A stretch of 64,000 nucleotides of DNA, taken from positions 3,660,501 through 3,724,500 of the forward strand of contig NZ_CP107970.1 in NCBI RefSeq assembly GCF_036090055.1, written 5' to 3'. The position numbers and the translations under genes were made by a program. This document shows positions 41,600 through 49,537 of the stretch, one piece after another (the stretch's first letter is position 1; each line of letters begins with the position of its first letter). Below the pieces are notes generated by a model. It worked only from the letters and a program-made list of their open reading frames with translations, had not been told where the DNA came from and searched no databases. Source of the stretch: Nocardioides sp. NBC_00368. Lineage in GTDB: Bacteria; Actinomycetota; Actinomycetes; Propionibacteriales; Nocardioidaceae.

Positions 41600-42439
41600 T
41601 CAGGAGCCCGTGGCGCGGCCGCGGGCCTCTTCGGCAGCCGAAGCCGCGGCGCGCTCGGCCTCCTCGGCCTGGCGGACGAGCTCGGAGTCGGCGGCGTTGC
41701 GGCCCGAGCTCCACACACCGGTGGCGTCCAGGTCGATGGTGCGCACGGTGCGGCGCGGCGCGGCCTCCTTGGAGACGTACGTCGGCAGCGGTGTCTCCAC
41801 CGGCTTCCAGGCACCCTCGGGGAGGTGCTCGCCGGTGTCGTCGTGCTCGACGACGGCGACCAGGTCGCCGGTGTCCTGGTCGATGTCGAAGGTGACCCGG
41901 GGCGGGGCGACGGGCTCCGGCTCGGGTACGTCCTCGGGGAACGGGATCCGTGCCCAGACCTCGCGCTGGTGGCGCACGCTGAGCCGACAGGTGACCAGCC
42001 ATGCGACAACGAGCCCGGCCGGGATCGAGATCCAGACCGGGCCGAGGACACCGAAGCCGGCGAGTGCGCCGACCGCGACCAGGCCTAGGAGGAGCACGCC
42101 CAGCACGATGCTGCGGCGCTTGGCCGCGACCCGAGCTGCGCGGCGGCGTACGGCCATCGGGACGGGCCGCGGAGCACGCCCCTGGTCGGGCTCAGCCGGG
42201 GCCTCCGGCTTCTTCGACGACTTCTCGGTCACCAGGTCGGTGGAGTCCTTGCCGGTGGCCTCTCGCCGTGCGAGGATCCGGCGGGACTTGGAGATGGCGG
42301 CGCCGGCCCGGCTCTTCGTCCCGTCCTCGGCCGTCGCCGTGTGCTCGAGCGCTTTTGGCACCAAGTACACCGCCCACGCCACGGCGAGGGCGACGAAGAT
42401 GAGTGCGCTCGGGTCCACGTCAAGAAGCGTAGGAGCCAT
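41600..42439 (-). CDS. GLPR-like actinobacterial membrane protein (possible cell-division receptor)
   Basis: A 279-residue protein with one N-terminal helix (LIFVALAVAWAVYLVPKAL, about 12-31), a charged cytosolic stretch of about 70 residues, two close helices (about 111-150) and a long polar C terminus. This layout and the N-terminal WxxxLVPK boundary match Rv0996 of M. tuberculosis and GLPR of Corynebacterium glutamicum, the membrane receptor for the gephyrin-like protein Glp. The context matches too: moeA and a rimJ-like acetyltransferase lie upstream in the same order as Rv0994-Rv0996. Homology is judged from layout and synteny, not an alignment. Confidence 0.75.
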   Translation of the reverse strand: MAPTLLDVDPSALIFVALAVAWAVYLVPKALEHTATAEDGTKSRAGAAISKSRRILARREATGKDSTDLVTEKSSKKPEAPAEPDQGRAPRPVPMAVRRRAARVAAKRRSIVLGVLLLGLVAVGALAGFGVLGPVWISIPAGLVVAWLVTCRLSVRHQREVWARIPFPEDVPEPEPVAPPRVTFDIDQDTGDLVAVVEHDDTGEHLPEGAWKPVETPLPTYVSKEAAPRRTVRTIDLDATGVWSSGRNAADSELVRQAEEAERAAASAAEEARGRATGS

Positions 42440-42519
42440 TACCAGCCCGTAGGCGGACGTGCAGTGGTGTGTCGCGTGTGACTTGTGTGATTTCAGAAGG
42501 ACACGCCGACGTCAATGCC

Positions 42520-43119
42520 TCATTCAGGTGACAAACCCAGTCTGGCCAGCATTCCTTGGTGACATTCCTCGACTGTTATCGCGAAGATCCGGTGGTCTCG
42601 CCAGGCGCCGTCGATGTGCAGGAACCGGGGCGCATATCCGATCTCGTTGATGCCCAGCTTCTCCACGACGCGGAGCGAGTTGGAGTTCTCCGGACGGATG
42701 CAGATCTCGACCCGATGCAACCGCGCGGTGGTGAAGCAGTGGTCGATGACCAGCGCCACCGCCAGCGGCATCACGCCACGGCCGGCGAAGCCCTGGTCGA
42801 TCCAGTAGCCGATCGAGGCGAACTGCGCGGAGCCACGAACGATGTTGTTGACCGTGACCTGACCTGCGAAGACACCGTCGACATCGATCGCGAACGGATA
42901 GGTCACGCCGCGCTTGGCCTGACGACGAAGACGACGTACGAGGCTGGCGAACGTCGTGGGCCGGGCGCTCGACCCCGGGGGCACGGTCGCGTCCCACTGG
43001 TGCAGCCAGGCCGCCGAGCGGCGGCGAGCCTCGGTCCATGCCTTGGCGTCGCTACGGTCGAGAGGGCGTACGGTCACCGCGCCGTGCGAGAGCACGGCTG
43101 GCCAGCCCGGATCAGTCAT
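42520..43119 (-). CDS. RimJ-like GNAT acetyltransferase
   Basis: A 199-residue GNAT-fold protein of the ribosomal-protein N-acetyltransferase subgroup: VTVRPLDRSDAKAWTEARR at the N terminus, AGQVTVNNI, SIGYWIDQGFAGRGVMPLAVALVIDH as the acetyl-CoA-binding Q/RxxGxG/A segment, and ENSNSLRVVEKLGIN. Start ATG 43119 lies 12 bases after the mog stop. The position between molybdopterin genes and the GLPR-like gene equals that of Rv0995. Acceptor protein unknown. Confidence 0.92.
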   Translation of the reverse strand: MTDPGWPAVLSHGAVTVRPLDRSDAKAWTEARRRSAAWLHQWDATVPPGSSARPTTFASLVRRLRRQAKRGVTYPFAIDVDGVFAGQVTVNNIVRGSAQFASIGYWIDQGFAGRGVMPLAVALVIDHCFTTARLHRVEICIRPENSNSLRVVEKLGINEIGYAPRFLHIDGAWRDHRIFAITVEECHQGMLARLGLSPE

Positions 43120-43131
43120 CGATGGTCCCGT

Positions 43132-43608
43132 TCAGTGATCACTGCCGACCGACTGCTCCACGGCGTGGGGCAGCACCGGACGCAGCACATCGATCGCATC
43201 CTTCACGCCACCCCGGGACCCGGGAAGGTTCACCACCACGCACGCTCCGATCTGACCGGCCAGACCGCGGGACAGTAGCGCCGTCGGGATCCCCTTGGCC
43301 ACTCCGGCCGCCCTGATGCCCTCGGCGATACCGGGGATCTCGCGGTCGAGCAGCGGACGGGTGACCTCGGGGGTGCGGTCGGTGGGGGTCAGACCCGTGC
43401 CTCCGGTGGTGAGGACGACCCGCGCCCCCTCCTTCGCGGCCCGGGCGATCGCCTCGCCGACGGGGTCGCCGTCACGTACGACCTCGGGAGGGCCGACCAC
43501 GAAGCCGAACTCTTCCAGGAAGGCGACCAGCAGGGGTCCGGTGGTGTCCTCGTAGACACCGGCCGAGGCACGGTTGGAGGCGACGACGACAGTCGCTTTC
43601 AGGCTCAT
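43132..43608 (-). CDS. mog: MogA/MoaB molybdopterin adenylyltransferase family protein
   Basis: A 158-residue MoCF_biosynth domain: VLTTGGTGLTPTDRTPEVTRPLLDREIPGIAE is the substrate-binding signature, and NLPGSRGGVKDA closes the site. The family adenylylates molybdopterin before metal insertion. Its ATG at 43608 overlaps the moaC stop as ATGA. With moaC and moeA it forms a partial cofactor set; moaA, moaD and moaE are not in the window. Confidence 0.93.
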   Translation of the reverse strand: MSLKATVVVASNRASAGVYEDTTGPLLVAFLEEFGFVVGPPEVVRDGDPVGEAIARAAKEGARVVLTTGGTGLTPTDRTPEVTRPLLDREIPGIAEGIRAAGVAKGIPTALLSRGLAGQIGACVVVNLPGSRGGVKDAIDVLRPVLPHAVEQSVGSDH

Positions 43609-44075
43609 CGCTGGAACGCACCCGACTTTCCGCCGGTCTTCGTCTCGATCTGGATGTCGGTGATGACCGCCCTCTTGTCGACGGCCTTGATCATGTCGAC
43701 CACGGTCAGACCGGCGACGGCGACCGCAGTCAGCGCCTCCATCTCTACTCCGGTGCGGTCGGTGGTCTTCACGGTCGCGGTGATGTCCACCGACTCGTCG
43801 GAAACGCTCAGCTCGACCTTGACGCCCGAGACCGCCAAGGGGTGGCACAGCGGGATCAGGTCGGGCGTCTTCTTGGCGCCCATGATGCCGGCGATGCGGG
43901 CGACGGCGAGCGCGTCGCCCTTGGGCACGCCCTCACCGCGAAGCAGCTCGATGACCTCGGAAGAGACCAGAACACGCCCGGAGGCGGTCGCGGTGCGGGT
44001 GGTGACCGACTTCTCGGAGACGTCGACCATCCGGGCCGCGCCGGTCTCGTCGACGTGGGTGAGCCGGTCAGCCAT
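43605..44075 (-). CDS. moaC: Cyclic pyranopterin monophosphate synthase MoaC
   Basis: A 156-residue MoaC with LTHVDETGAARMVDVSEK at the start, the catalytic block KKTPDLIPLCHPL (about 69-81) and TDRTGVEMEALTAVAVAGLTVVDMIKAVDK, which carries the second active-site set. Length is normal. It makes cPMP in molybdenum-cofactor synthesis with MoaA. Start overlaps the moeA stop by 1 base and its stop overlaps mog by 4. Confidence 0.97.
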   Translation of the reverse strand: MADRLTHVDETGAARMVDVSEKSVTTRTATASGRVLVSSEVIELLRGEGVPKGDALAVARIAGIMGAKKTPDLIPLCHPLAVSGVKVELSVSDESVDITATVKTTDRTGVEMEALTAVAVAGLTVVDMIKAVDKRAVITDIQIETKTGGKSGAFQR

Positions 44076-45283
44076 CAGAACTCCACATCCAGCTCGATCA
44101 CGTCGACCTCGGCGTCCTTGTCCAGCGCGGTCGTCTCCGGCGGGATCACGATCAGGCAGTTCGCGCCGGCCAGGTCGCCGATCAGGTGCGAGCCCGGGCC
44201 ACCGATGGGCGAGACACCGGCGCGGGAGCCGTCGTACCAACCGCGGAGATACTGCTCCTTGCCCTCCGGGGAGCGTACGCCGTGGGTCAGTGCAGCACGG
44301 CGCACCGGGCGGGCCTCGGGGGTCATGCCCATCAGCCGGCGCAGCGCCGGGAGCACGAAGAGCTCGAAGGAGACGAACGAGGAGACCGGGTTGCCGGGGA
44401 GGCACAGGACCGGCACCCGCTCCTCCCCGATCCGGCCGAAGCCCTGGGGCTTGCCCGGTTGCATGCTCACCGGACCGAACCAGACACCTTCCGGGGTCAG
44501 CGCCTCCTTGACCACGTCGTAGTCGCCCATCGAGACACCACCGGAGGTGACCACCAGGTCGGCGCGGACGAGCTGGTCGGAGAGCGCGGTCATGAACGCC
44601 CGTGGCTCGTCGGGCACGATGCCGACGCGGTAGGCGATCGCGCCGGCCTTGCGGGCGGCGGCGGCCAGGAGGAAGGAGTTGCCGTCGTAGATCGAGTCGT
44701 GGCCCAGGGTCTCGCCGGGCTCGCGCAGCTCGGTGCCGGTCGAGAGCACCACGACCCGGGGTCGGGGACGCACCGCCACCTGCGCGCGGCCGACGGAGGC
44801 GATCAGGCCCAGATGGCGCGGGCCGAGCACCGTGCCCGCGGGGATGAGCAGGTCGCCCTTGGCGACGTCCTCGCCGGCGTAGCGGACGTGCTGGGCCTCG
44901 TCGGGCATCTGCCGGATCTCGACCTCGGCGACGCCACGGTCGGTCCACTCGTAGGGAACGACCGTGTCGGCGCCCGTGGGTAACGGAGCACCCGTCATGA
45001 TCTTGGCCGCCGCACCCGGCGGAAGCGCCAGCAGCGAGGCCTGTCCGGCACCGATCTCGCCGAGCACCGGCAACCGCACCGGCGCCTCGGCCGAGGCCGT
45101 CGCGACGTCGGCGTAGCGGACCGCGTAGCCGTCCATCGAGGAGTTGTCGAAGCCCGGTAGCGCGACCTCGGCATGGATGTCCTCGGCCACCGCCAGCCCG
45201 AGGCAGTCCATCAAGGGCTGCGGGTAGGCCGGCATCGGCTCGAGGTCGGCCAGGATTCGCTGGCGGTATTCGGCGGGGGTCAC
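44075..45283 (-). CDS. moeA: MoeA/gephyrin-like protein (molybdopterin molybdotransferase or Glp-type division protein)
   Basis: A 402-residue MoeA with all domains: LPGFDNSSMDGYAV near residue 50, MTGAPLPTGADTVVPYE, VVVLSTGTEL, TSGGVSMGDYDVV as the molybdopterin-binding MPT domain, and LPGNPVSSFVSFELF. Start GTG 45283 gives the family-like VTPAEYRQRILADL and lies 10 bases after the upstream stop. Linked moaC and mog argue for cofactor synthesis, while the GLPR-like gene nearby matches the Glp-GLPR division pair of corynebacteria. One protein could do either or both. Confidence 0.93.
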   Translation of the reverse strand: MTPAEYRQRILADLEPMPAYPQPLMDCLGLAVAEDIHAEVALPGFDNSSMDGYAVRYADVATASAEAPVRLPVLGEIGAGQASLLALPPGAAAKIMTGAPLPTGADTVVPYEWTDRGVAEVEIRQMPDEAQHVRYAGEDVAKGDLLIPAGTVLGPRHLGLIASVGRAQVAVRPRPRVVVLSTGTELREPGETLGHDSIYDGNSFLLAAAARKAGAIAYRVGIVPDEPRAFMTALSDQLVRADLVVTSGGVSMGDYDVVKEALTPEGVWFGPVSMQPGKPQGFGRIGEERVPVLCLPGNPVSSFVSFELFVLPALRRLMGMTPEARPVRRAALTHGVRSPEGKEQYLRGWYDGSRAGVSPIGGPGSHLIGDLAGANCLIVIPPETTALDKDAEVDVIELDVEF

Positions 45284-45293
45284 CCCGCCAACA

Positions 45294-45869
45294 CTAGTCG
45301 CCCGCAACCCCGTTCTGCGCGGCCGCCTGCGCCCGGCGGTACCGGCGATATGGAAGCAATCCGCCAACTATGACGACGGCGCCACCGAAGATGCCGACCG
45401 CCCTGAGCTGGGCCGTCGTCATTCGCTCGGGAACCTCAACGGGGTAGTCGGTGGTGCGTAGATCCCGCCCATCGATCCGAACCTCGATGATCCGACCGCG
45501 CCAGAGGGTCGCGGTGACCGGCGCGCCGTAGGTCAGTCCCTCGATGTCCTCGTGGTCGAACTCCTCGACAGCGTTGACGAAACCGGGGCTGCCGTCAGCG
45601 TCCAGCCTGGTGTCGCGAAGGTCGATCGAGTACCAGTTGTGGCCGCGAAATCCCCGGTGGTACTCGGAGCCCACGAACTCGAACTCGCCTTCCCAGATGC
45701 ACCCGGCGGGCTCCGTCGGCTGACTGTCACACGCCGGAGCCGAACGCAAGGACTCCATCTCGGCTGCGGCCTCGCCATCGGGATCGCCCAAACCAACGAC
45801 CCAGGCTCCGCCGACCAACACAGCGAACAGCCCCGCGACGATCGACACCGCGAGTCGTGCGCTCCTCAT
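45294..45869 (-). CDS. Two-helix membrane protein, unknown function
   Basis: A 191-residue protein with an N-terminal membrane helix (AVSIVAGLFAVLVGGAWVVGL), an external domain of about 115 residues with a Cys pair (ACDSQPTEPAGCIW), and a second helix near residue 160 followed by a basic tail. No family recognised. It lies 10 bases before moeA on the same strand and is probably cotranscribed. Confidence 0.75.
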   Translation of the reverse strand: MRSARLAVSIVAGLFAVLVGGAWVVGLGDPDGEAAAEMESLRSAPACDSQPTEPAGCIWEGEFEFVGSEYHRGFRGHNWYSIDLRDTRLDADGSPGFVNAVEEFDHEDIEGLTYGAPVTATLWRGRIIEVRIDGRDLRTTDYPVEVPERMTTAQLRAVGIFGGAVVIVGGLLPYRRYRRAQAAAQNGVAGD

Positions 45870-45935
45870 GCCGGAACGATCACACAGGCCAGGTCACCGC
45901 GCAGAGCAACTCGACCGTTGTGGATCAGCCGTGGA

Positions 45936-47312
45936 TCAGTCGGACAGCACGGTGGCGGGCGCGACGCGTTCGGCGTTGGCACCGTCGAGCTCGACCGCGC
46001 CGATGACCTGGACGCCCTTGCCGAAGGTCCAGTCGCCGTTGACGGTCAGCGAGGACGCCTTGCGCAGCGACGGGGCCCCCTCGGGGAAGCGCTCGTCGAA
46101 GTTCGCGACGTACTTGTAGTAGTCGCCGTCCAGGTCGATGAACGGCACCTCGTCGGCGATCTGGTCGAGCACGAAGTCCTCGCCGATGTCGTAGACGTCG
46201 GAGCGCAGCACGAGCAGATCGTTGGTGGTCTTGACCGGCACGAACCGGTCGCGGCCGACCTCGATCAGCTGCGAGCCCTCGAAGACCTCGATCGCGGCGC
46301 CCATGGCGGTCTCGATCTGGACGACCTTCGGGGTCTTCGGGTCCGAGGGGTCGACCGTCTTCTCGTTGCGGATCAGCGGCAGACCGAGGATGCCGTCGCG
46401 CTCGTCGAGGACCTTCTTGAGCGCCTTGAGGTCGAACCAGATGTTGTTGGTCGAGCAGTACTTGTGGCGGCTGAGGTCCTGCAGGGCCACCTTGTCCTCG
46501 TCGCGCGTCTGCGCGGTCTCGCGCAGGATGAGGCGGCCATCGGACTTGCGGCGCGCGAAGTGACCGCCCTTGCGGTCGCTCGGGGTGCGGCGTACGGCCT
46601 CGATGGCGAAGGGGGCTCCGCTCTTGGCGAACCAGCCGGCGACCTTCTCGTCGGGGACGGCGCCGAGGTTGTCGGAGTTGGAGACGAAGACGCGCTCGTA
46701 GCCCTGCTCGATGAGCAGGTCGAGGAGTCCGGTGTCGAGCAGGGCGGTGTAGATGTCGCCGTGGCCCGGCGGGCACCACTCGAGCTCGGGGTCCTTGGGC
46801 CACTCGACCGGGGCCAGATCGTCGACGAGCAGCCGCGGCTCGCGGTTCTGCAGGAACTCCAGCGGCAGGCCCTCCACCGGAAGGTCCTGGTAGCGCTCGA
46901 GCGCGGCCAGGCTGTCCTCGGAGGTGCGGAAGGAGTTCATGAGCAGCAGCGGGAGGCGTACGTCGTACTTCTCGCGCATGTGCAGGATCTGGCGCGCGAT
47001 CACGTCGAGGAAGCTCAGGCCCTTGCGTACGCAGAGCAGCGACTTCGCGCGGTCCATGCCCATCGAGGTGCCGAGGCCACCGTTGAGCTTGATCACCGCG
47101 GTGGTGGCGATGGCGGCGTGGGCCTCCTCGTCACTGACCTCGGCGTCGCTGATCGACGGGATGTCGACCGGCTCGATCGTGTCCTCCGGGATCATCCCGG
47201 TCTCACCGTGCTCGAGCTGGCGGTAGTAATGTGCGAATGTCTGCACCGCGACGTCGTCCACGCCGGCATCGCGCATCTTCGCCATTGCCTTGGCCAAACC
47301 TGGGCTACCCAT
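45936..47312 (-). CDS. UTP-glucose-1-phosphate uridylyltransferase, UDPGP (eukaryotic-like) type
   Basis: About 458 residues with KLNGGLGTSMGMDRAKSL as the nucleotide-binding loop, LLLMNSFRTSEDS, WCPPGHGDIYTAL, VFVSNSDNLGA and STNNIWFDLKALK. These are signatures of the UDPGP family (PF01704) common in eukaryotes, not of the usual bacterial GalU (NTP_transferase). It makes UDP-glucose from UTP and glucose-1-phosphate. ATG 47312 is chosen because TAGGCT lies 7 bases away and no ribosome site exists, suggesting a leaderless mRNA; GTG 47348 is an alternative that would overlap the divergent gene. Confidence 0.93.
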   Translation of the reverse strand: MGSPGLAKAMAKMRDAGVDDVAVQTFAHYYRQLEHGETGMIPEDTIEPVDIPSISDAEVSDEEAHAAIATTAVIKLNGGLGTSMGMDRAKSLLCVRKGLSFLDVIARQILHMREKYDVRLPLLLMNSFRTSEDSLAALERYQDLPVEGLPLEFLQNREPRLLVDDLAPVEWPKDPELEWCPPGHGDIYTALLDTGLLDLLIEQGYERVFVSNSDNLGAVPDEKVAGWFAKSGAPFAIEAVRRTPSDRKGGHFARRKSDGRLILRETAQTRDEDKVALQDLSRHKYCSTNNIWFDLKALKKVLDERDGILGLPLIRNEKTVDPSDPKTPKVVQIETAMGAAIEVFEGSQLIEVGRDRFVPVKTTNDLLVLRSDVYDIGEDFVLDQIADEVPFIDLDGDYYKYVANFDERFPEGAPSLRKASSLTVNGDWTFGKGVQVIGAVELDGANAERVAPATVLSD

Positions 47313-47319
47313 AGAGGAA

Positions 47320-47329
47320 AGCCTAGGCT
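47320..47329. promoter_or_regulatory. Shared palindromic -10 element for two divergent leaderless genes
   Basis: AGCCTAGGCT reads TAGGCT on both strands. On the plus strand the hexamer (47324-47329) lies 6 bases before the GTG at 47336. On the minus strand it lies 7 bases before the ATG at 47312. Both positions put the transcription start at or within a base or so of the start codon. No -35 or ribosome site is evident. Confidence 0.6.
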
Positions 47330-47335
47330 GTCGTT

Positions 47336-47953
47336 GTGTCGGGTTCACACACCCCTCCGGGTTCTGATGGTCCAGCCCCCGCTGACTTCGTGGGGCGCAA
47401 GACTGCCTTACGCGACCAGTTGTTGACTACCCGGGGGCGCATCGGGCTCCCCCGTCTCGGCTCGCTCGCGCGCGCCCTGTCGCAAGTGGTCACTGATATT
47501 CCAGACGTACGCAGCGCCGCGACGGTTGCGCTCTACGTCTCGATCGGCACCGAACCGGGCACCGGACCTCTTATCGACGAGCTGGACGCAGCCGGGAAAC
47601 GCATCCTGCTTCCGTGCCTGCTGCCGGACAACGACCTGGACTGGGCGGTCTACGACGGAGACCTGGTCCGGGCGGCTCGGGGGCTCCTGGAGCCCGGCGG
47701 GGAGCGGTTGGGCGTCTCTGCGATCGCCGGGGCCGACGTCGTGCTCGTCCCCGGACTGGCCGTCGACTCGAGGGGCCACCGGATGGGACGGGGTGGTGGC
47801 TCCTACGACCGGATCCTGGCTCGGGTGCCGGCCGGAACCTTTACCTGCGCACTTCTCTATCCGTGGGAGATCGGGGTCCCGGTGCCGGTGGAGGAGCACG
47901 ACCGGCCCGTGGGTGCGGCCGCGAGCGCGGAGGGAATGCGGCGCTTCTCCTAG
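47336..47953 (+). CDS. 5-formyltetrahydrofolate cyclo-ligase
   Basis: A 205-residue MTHFS family protein: KTALRDQLLTTR at the N terminus, ALYVSIGTEPGTGPLIDEL, RILLPCLL, and VLVPGLAVDSRGHRMGRGGGSYDRIL, which holds the ATP and folate-binding residues. It converts 5-formyl-THF to 5,10-methenyl-THF. Start is GTG 47336, apparently leaderless. It matches Rv0992c in position and orientation relative to the uridylyltransferase and FmdB-like genes. Confidence 0.93.
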   Translation: MSGSHTPPGSDGPAPADFVGRKTALRDQLLTTRGRIGLPRLGSLARALSQVVTDIPDVRSAATVALYVSIGTEPGTGPLIDELDAAGKRILLPCLLPDNDLDWAVYDGDLVRAARGLLEPGGERLGVSAIAGADVVLVPGLAVDSRGHRMGRGGGSYDRILARVPAGTFTCALLYPWEIGVPVPVEEHDRPVGAAASAEGMRRFS

Positions 47954-48012
47954 GCGTTCGCTAATATTGGCAGTCGCGCCCGTCGAGTGCCAGATTCTGT
48001 TCTAGGAGAAAC

Positions 48013-48279
48013 GTGCCCACCTACCAGTACGCCTGCACCGAGTGCGGCCACGCCTTCGACCAGTTCCAGAGCTTCAGCGACGCCTCGCTGACCGAGTGCC
48101 CGGAGTGCGGTGGCAAGCTGCGCAAGGTGTTCAGCGCCGCCGGCGTCGTCTTCAAGGGCTCCGGCTTCTACCGCACCGACTCCCGCTCGGGTTCGTCGTC
48201 GACGTCCTCCACGACCTCGACGACGTCGTCCTCGAGCACCTCCTCCCCGGCGCCCGCGACCTCCGGCTCCTCGGACTGA
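48013..48279 (+). CDS. FmdB-family zinc-ribbon protein with disordered Ser/Thr tail
   Basis: An 88-residue protein. Residues 1-50 form the FmdB zinc ribbon (CTECG...CPECG, four cysteines) and FSAAGVVFKGSGFYRTDSR; the last 35 residues are almost all Ser and Thr. M. tuberculosis Rv0991c has the same layout and position and was described as a redox-regulated chaperone. GTG 48013 follows AGGAGAAAC. The tail is too regular to be folded. Confidence 0.9.
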   Translation: MPTYQYACTECGHAFDQFQSFSDASLTECPECGGKLRKVFSAAGVVFKGSGFYRTDSRSGSSSTSSTTSTTSSSSTSSPAPATSGSSD

Positions 48280-48298
48280 GACCGCCCGCAGCAGCGGG

Positions 48299-48341
48299 TT
48301 ATCCACAGCTTCATCCACACCATCATCTGGGCTGTGGATAG
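48299..48341. repeat. Three DnaA-box-like 9-mers, two of them forming a 10-bp inverted repeat
   Basis: TTATCCACA (48299-48307), TCATCCACA (48311-48319) and, on the other strand, CTATCCACA (48333-48341) lie within 43 bases. TATCCACAGC (48300-48309) and GCTGTGGATA (48331-48340) are perfect inverted arms. It could be a DnaA-binding cluster or the terminator of the FmdB gene. Confidence 0.6.
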
Positions 48342-48380
48342 CGAGATGCGGGAATCGTGGGGGCGACCTAGCGTGCCCGC

Positions 48381-49040
48381 ATGTTCACTCGAATCACGTC
48401 TCTCTCCCGCCGCCTACGCCGCGGGGTCCTCGCCCATCGACGCCTGCTGGCGTTCCTGCTGACCGCCTCGGCGGTCGCCATCGGGTTCTCGGCCACCCGG
48501 CCGGACCCACCCGACACGTCCACGATGGCGGTCGCCTCCCGAGATCTTCCGGTCGGCACGGTCCTCACCGCTGCCGACCTGACCGAGATCGAGACCGACC
48601 CCGCCAGCCTGCCGGCCGACCTCGCCGAGGCGCCGCTCGGTGAGCGCCTGGCGGCCCCGCTGCGGCGGGGTGAGCCCGTCACCGACGTACGTCTCGTGGG
48701 GCCGGAGCTGACCGAGGGACACCCAGACCTGGTGGCCGTCCCGGTCCGGCTCCCCGACGCCGAGATGGCCGGCCTGCTCCATGTCGGCGACACCGTGGAC
48801 CTCTACGCCACCGACCCCGCCACCGCCGAGACCGCACGGGTCACCACCGACACGCTGATCCTCAGCCTCCCTCAGGCCACTGACCCGACCCGCGATGATT
48901 CTTCCGCACAAGGAAAGACCGAGGGGTTTGGCGTCACGAACACTTCGGCGGGGCGTCTGGTCATCGTCGGAGTCGCCGCGAACAGCGTCGAGGACGTCAC
49001 ATCTGCGGGAGTGGGTGGCTATCTCACCTTCGCGTACTGA
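48381..49040 (+). CDS. SAF-domain (CpaB-like) membrane protein
   Basis: A 219-residue protein with a basic cytosolic start, one membrane helix (LLAFLLTASAVAIGFSA, about 22-38) and a SAF domain (VASRDLPVGTVLTAADLTEIETD and RGEPVTDVRLV), then an RcpC/CpaB-like C-terminal part (AVPVRLPDAEMAGLLHVGDTVDLYAT). In pilus systems CpaB guides pilin secretion, but here no tad genes are adjacent. Many actinobacteria have such stand-alone copies beside mscL. Confidence 0.88.
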   Translation: MFTRITSLSRRLRRGVLAHRRLLAFLLTASAVAIGFSATRPDPPDTSTMAVASRDLPVGTVLTAADLTEIETDPASLPADLAEAPLGERLAAPLRRGEPVTDVRLVGPELTEGHPDLVAVPVRLPDAEMAGLLHVGDTVDLYATDPATAETARVTTDTLILSLPQATDPTRDDSSAQGKTEGFGVTNTSAGRLVIVGVAANSVEDVTSAGVGGYLTFAY

Positions 49041-49106
49041 CGGCCTACGCGCGCCATATCCGGGGTCTCCTTCACCTCACACAATGAGCACAGGAGAAAG
49101 CAAGAC

Positions 49107-49457
49107 ATGGACGGTTTCAAGAAGTTCCTGCTCCAGGGCGATCTGATCAAACTCGCGGTCGCCTTCATCATGGGTGGCGCGTTCGCCACGGTCGTGACCG
49201 CGACGGTTGACATCATCATGGACCTGCTCGGCAAGCTCGGCGGCACGCCGGACTTCTCGAACTACGAACCGGGCGGCATCAGCATCGGCGCATGGCTGAC
49301 CGCCGTGATCGCCTTCCTCATCATGGCCTCGGTCGTCTACTTCATGATCGTGAAGCCCTACACGGCCGCCAAGGAGCGCTACTTCCCGGACCCCGACCCG
49401 GGCGAGACCGAGATCGACATCCTCAAGCAGATCCGCGACAGCATCGCCGTTCGCTGA
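49107..49457 (+). CDS. mscL: Large-conductance mechanosensitive channel MscL
   Basis: A 116-residue MscL: MDGFKKFLLQGDLIKLAVAFIMGGAFATVV is the amphipathic helix and first membrane helix, the second helix is WLTAVIAFLIMASVVYFMIVKP, and the C terminus is a charged bundle (KERYFPDPDPGETEIDILKQIRD). It opens under membrane tension to release solutes. AGGAGA lies 9 bases before the ATG. A strong hairpin follows. Confidence 0.97.
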   Translation: MDGFKKFLLQGDLIKLAVAFIMGGAFATVVTATVDIIMDLLGKLGGTPDFSNYEPGGISIGAWLTAVIAFLIMASVVYFMIVKPYTAAKERYFPDPDPGETEIDILKQIRDSIAVR

Positions 49458-49497
49458 CGCGTTCGCGCCAGAACGGATCGCCTCGGGCTCCGCTTCG

Positions 49498-49537
49498 GCA
49501 GGTGCCGTCTCACCCACCGTGGTGAGGCGGCACCTGC
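49498..49537. terminator. Strong bidirectional hairpin between mscL and the LCP operon
   Basis: GCAGGTGCCG (49498-49507) pairs with CGGCACCTGC (49528-49537), with an inner CTCACC/GGTGAG stem and a 6-base loop: 16 pairs and one mismatch. It lies 41 bases after mscL and overlaps the last codons of the convergent 49510-49713 gene, serving both directions. Confidence 0.8.

Noticed and set aside
45552..47426. A 624-codon open frame on the plus strand opposite the uridylyltransferase
   Set aside because: It is an antisense shadow of a well-conserved gene in high-GC DNA; its translation has no family features and is Val/Asp/Gly-biased.
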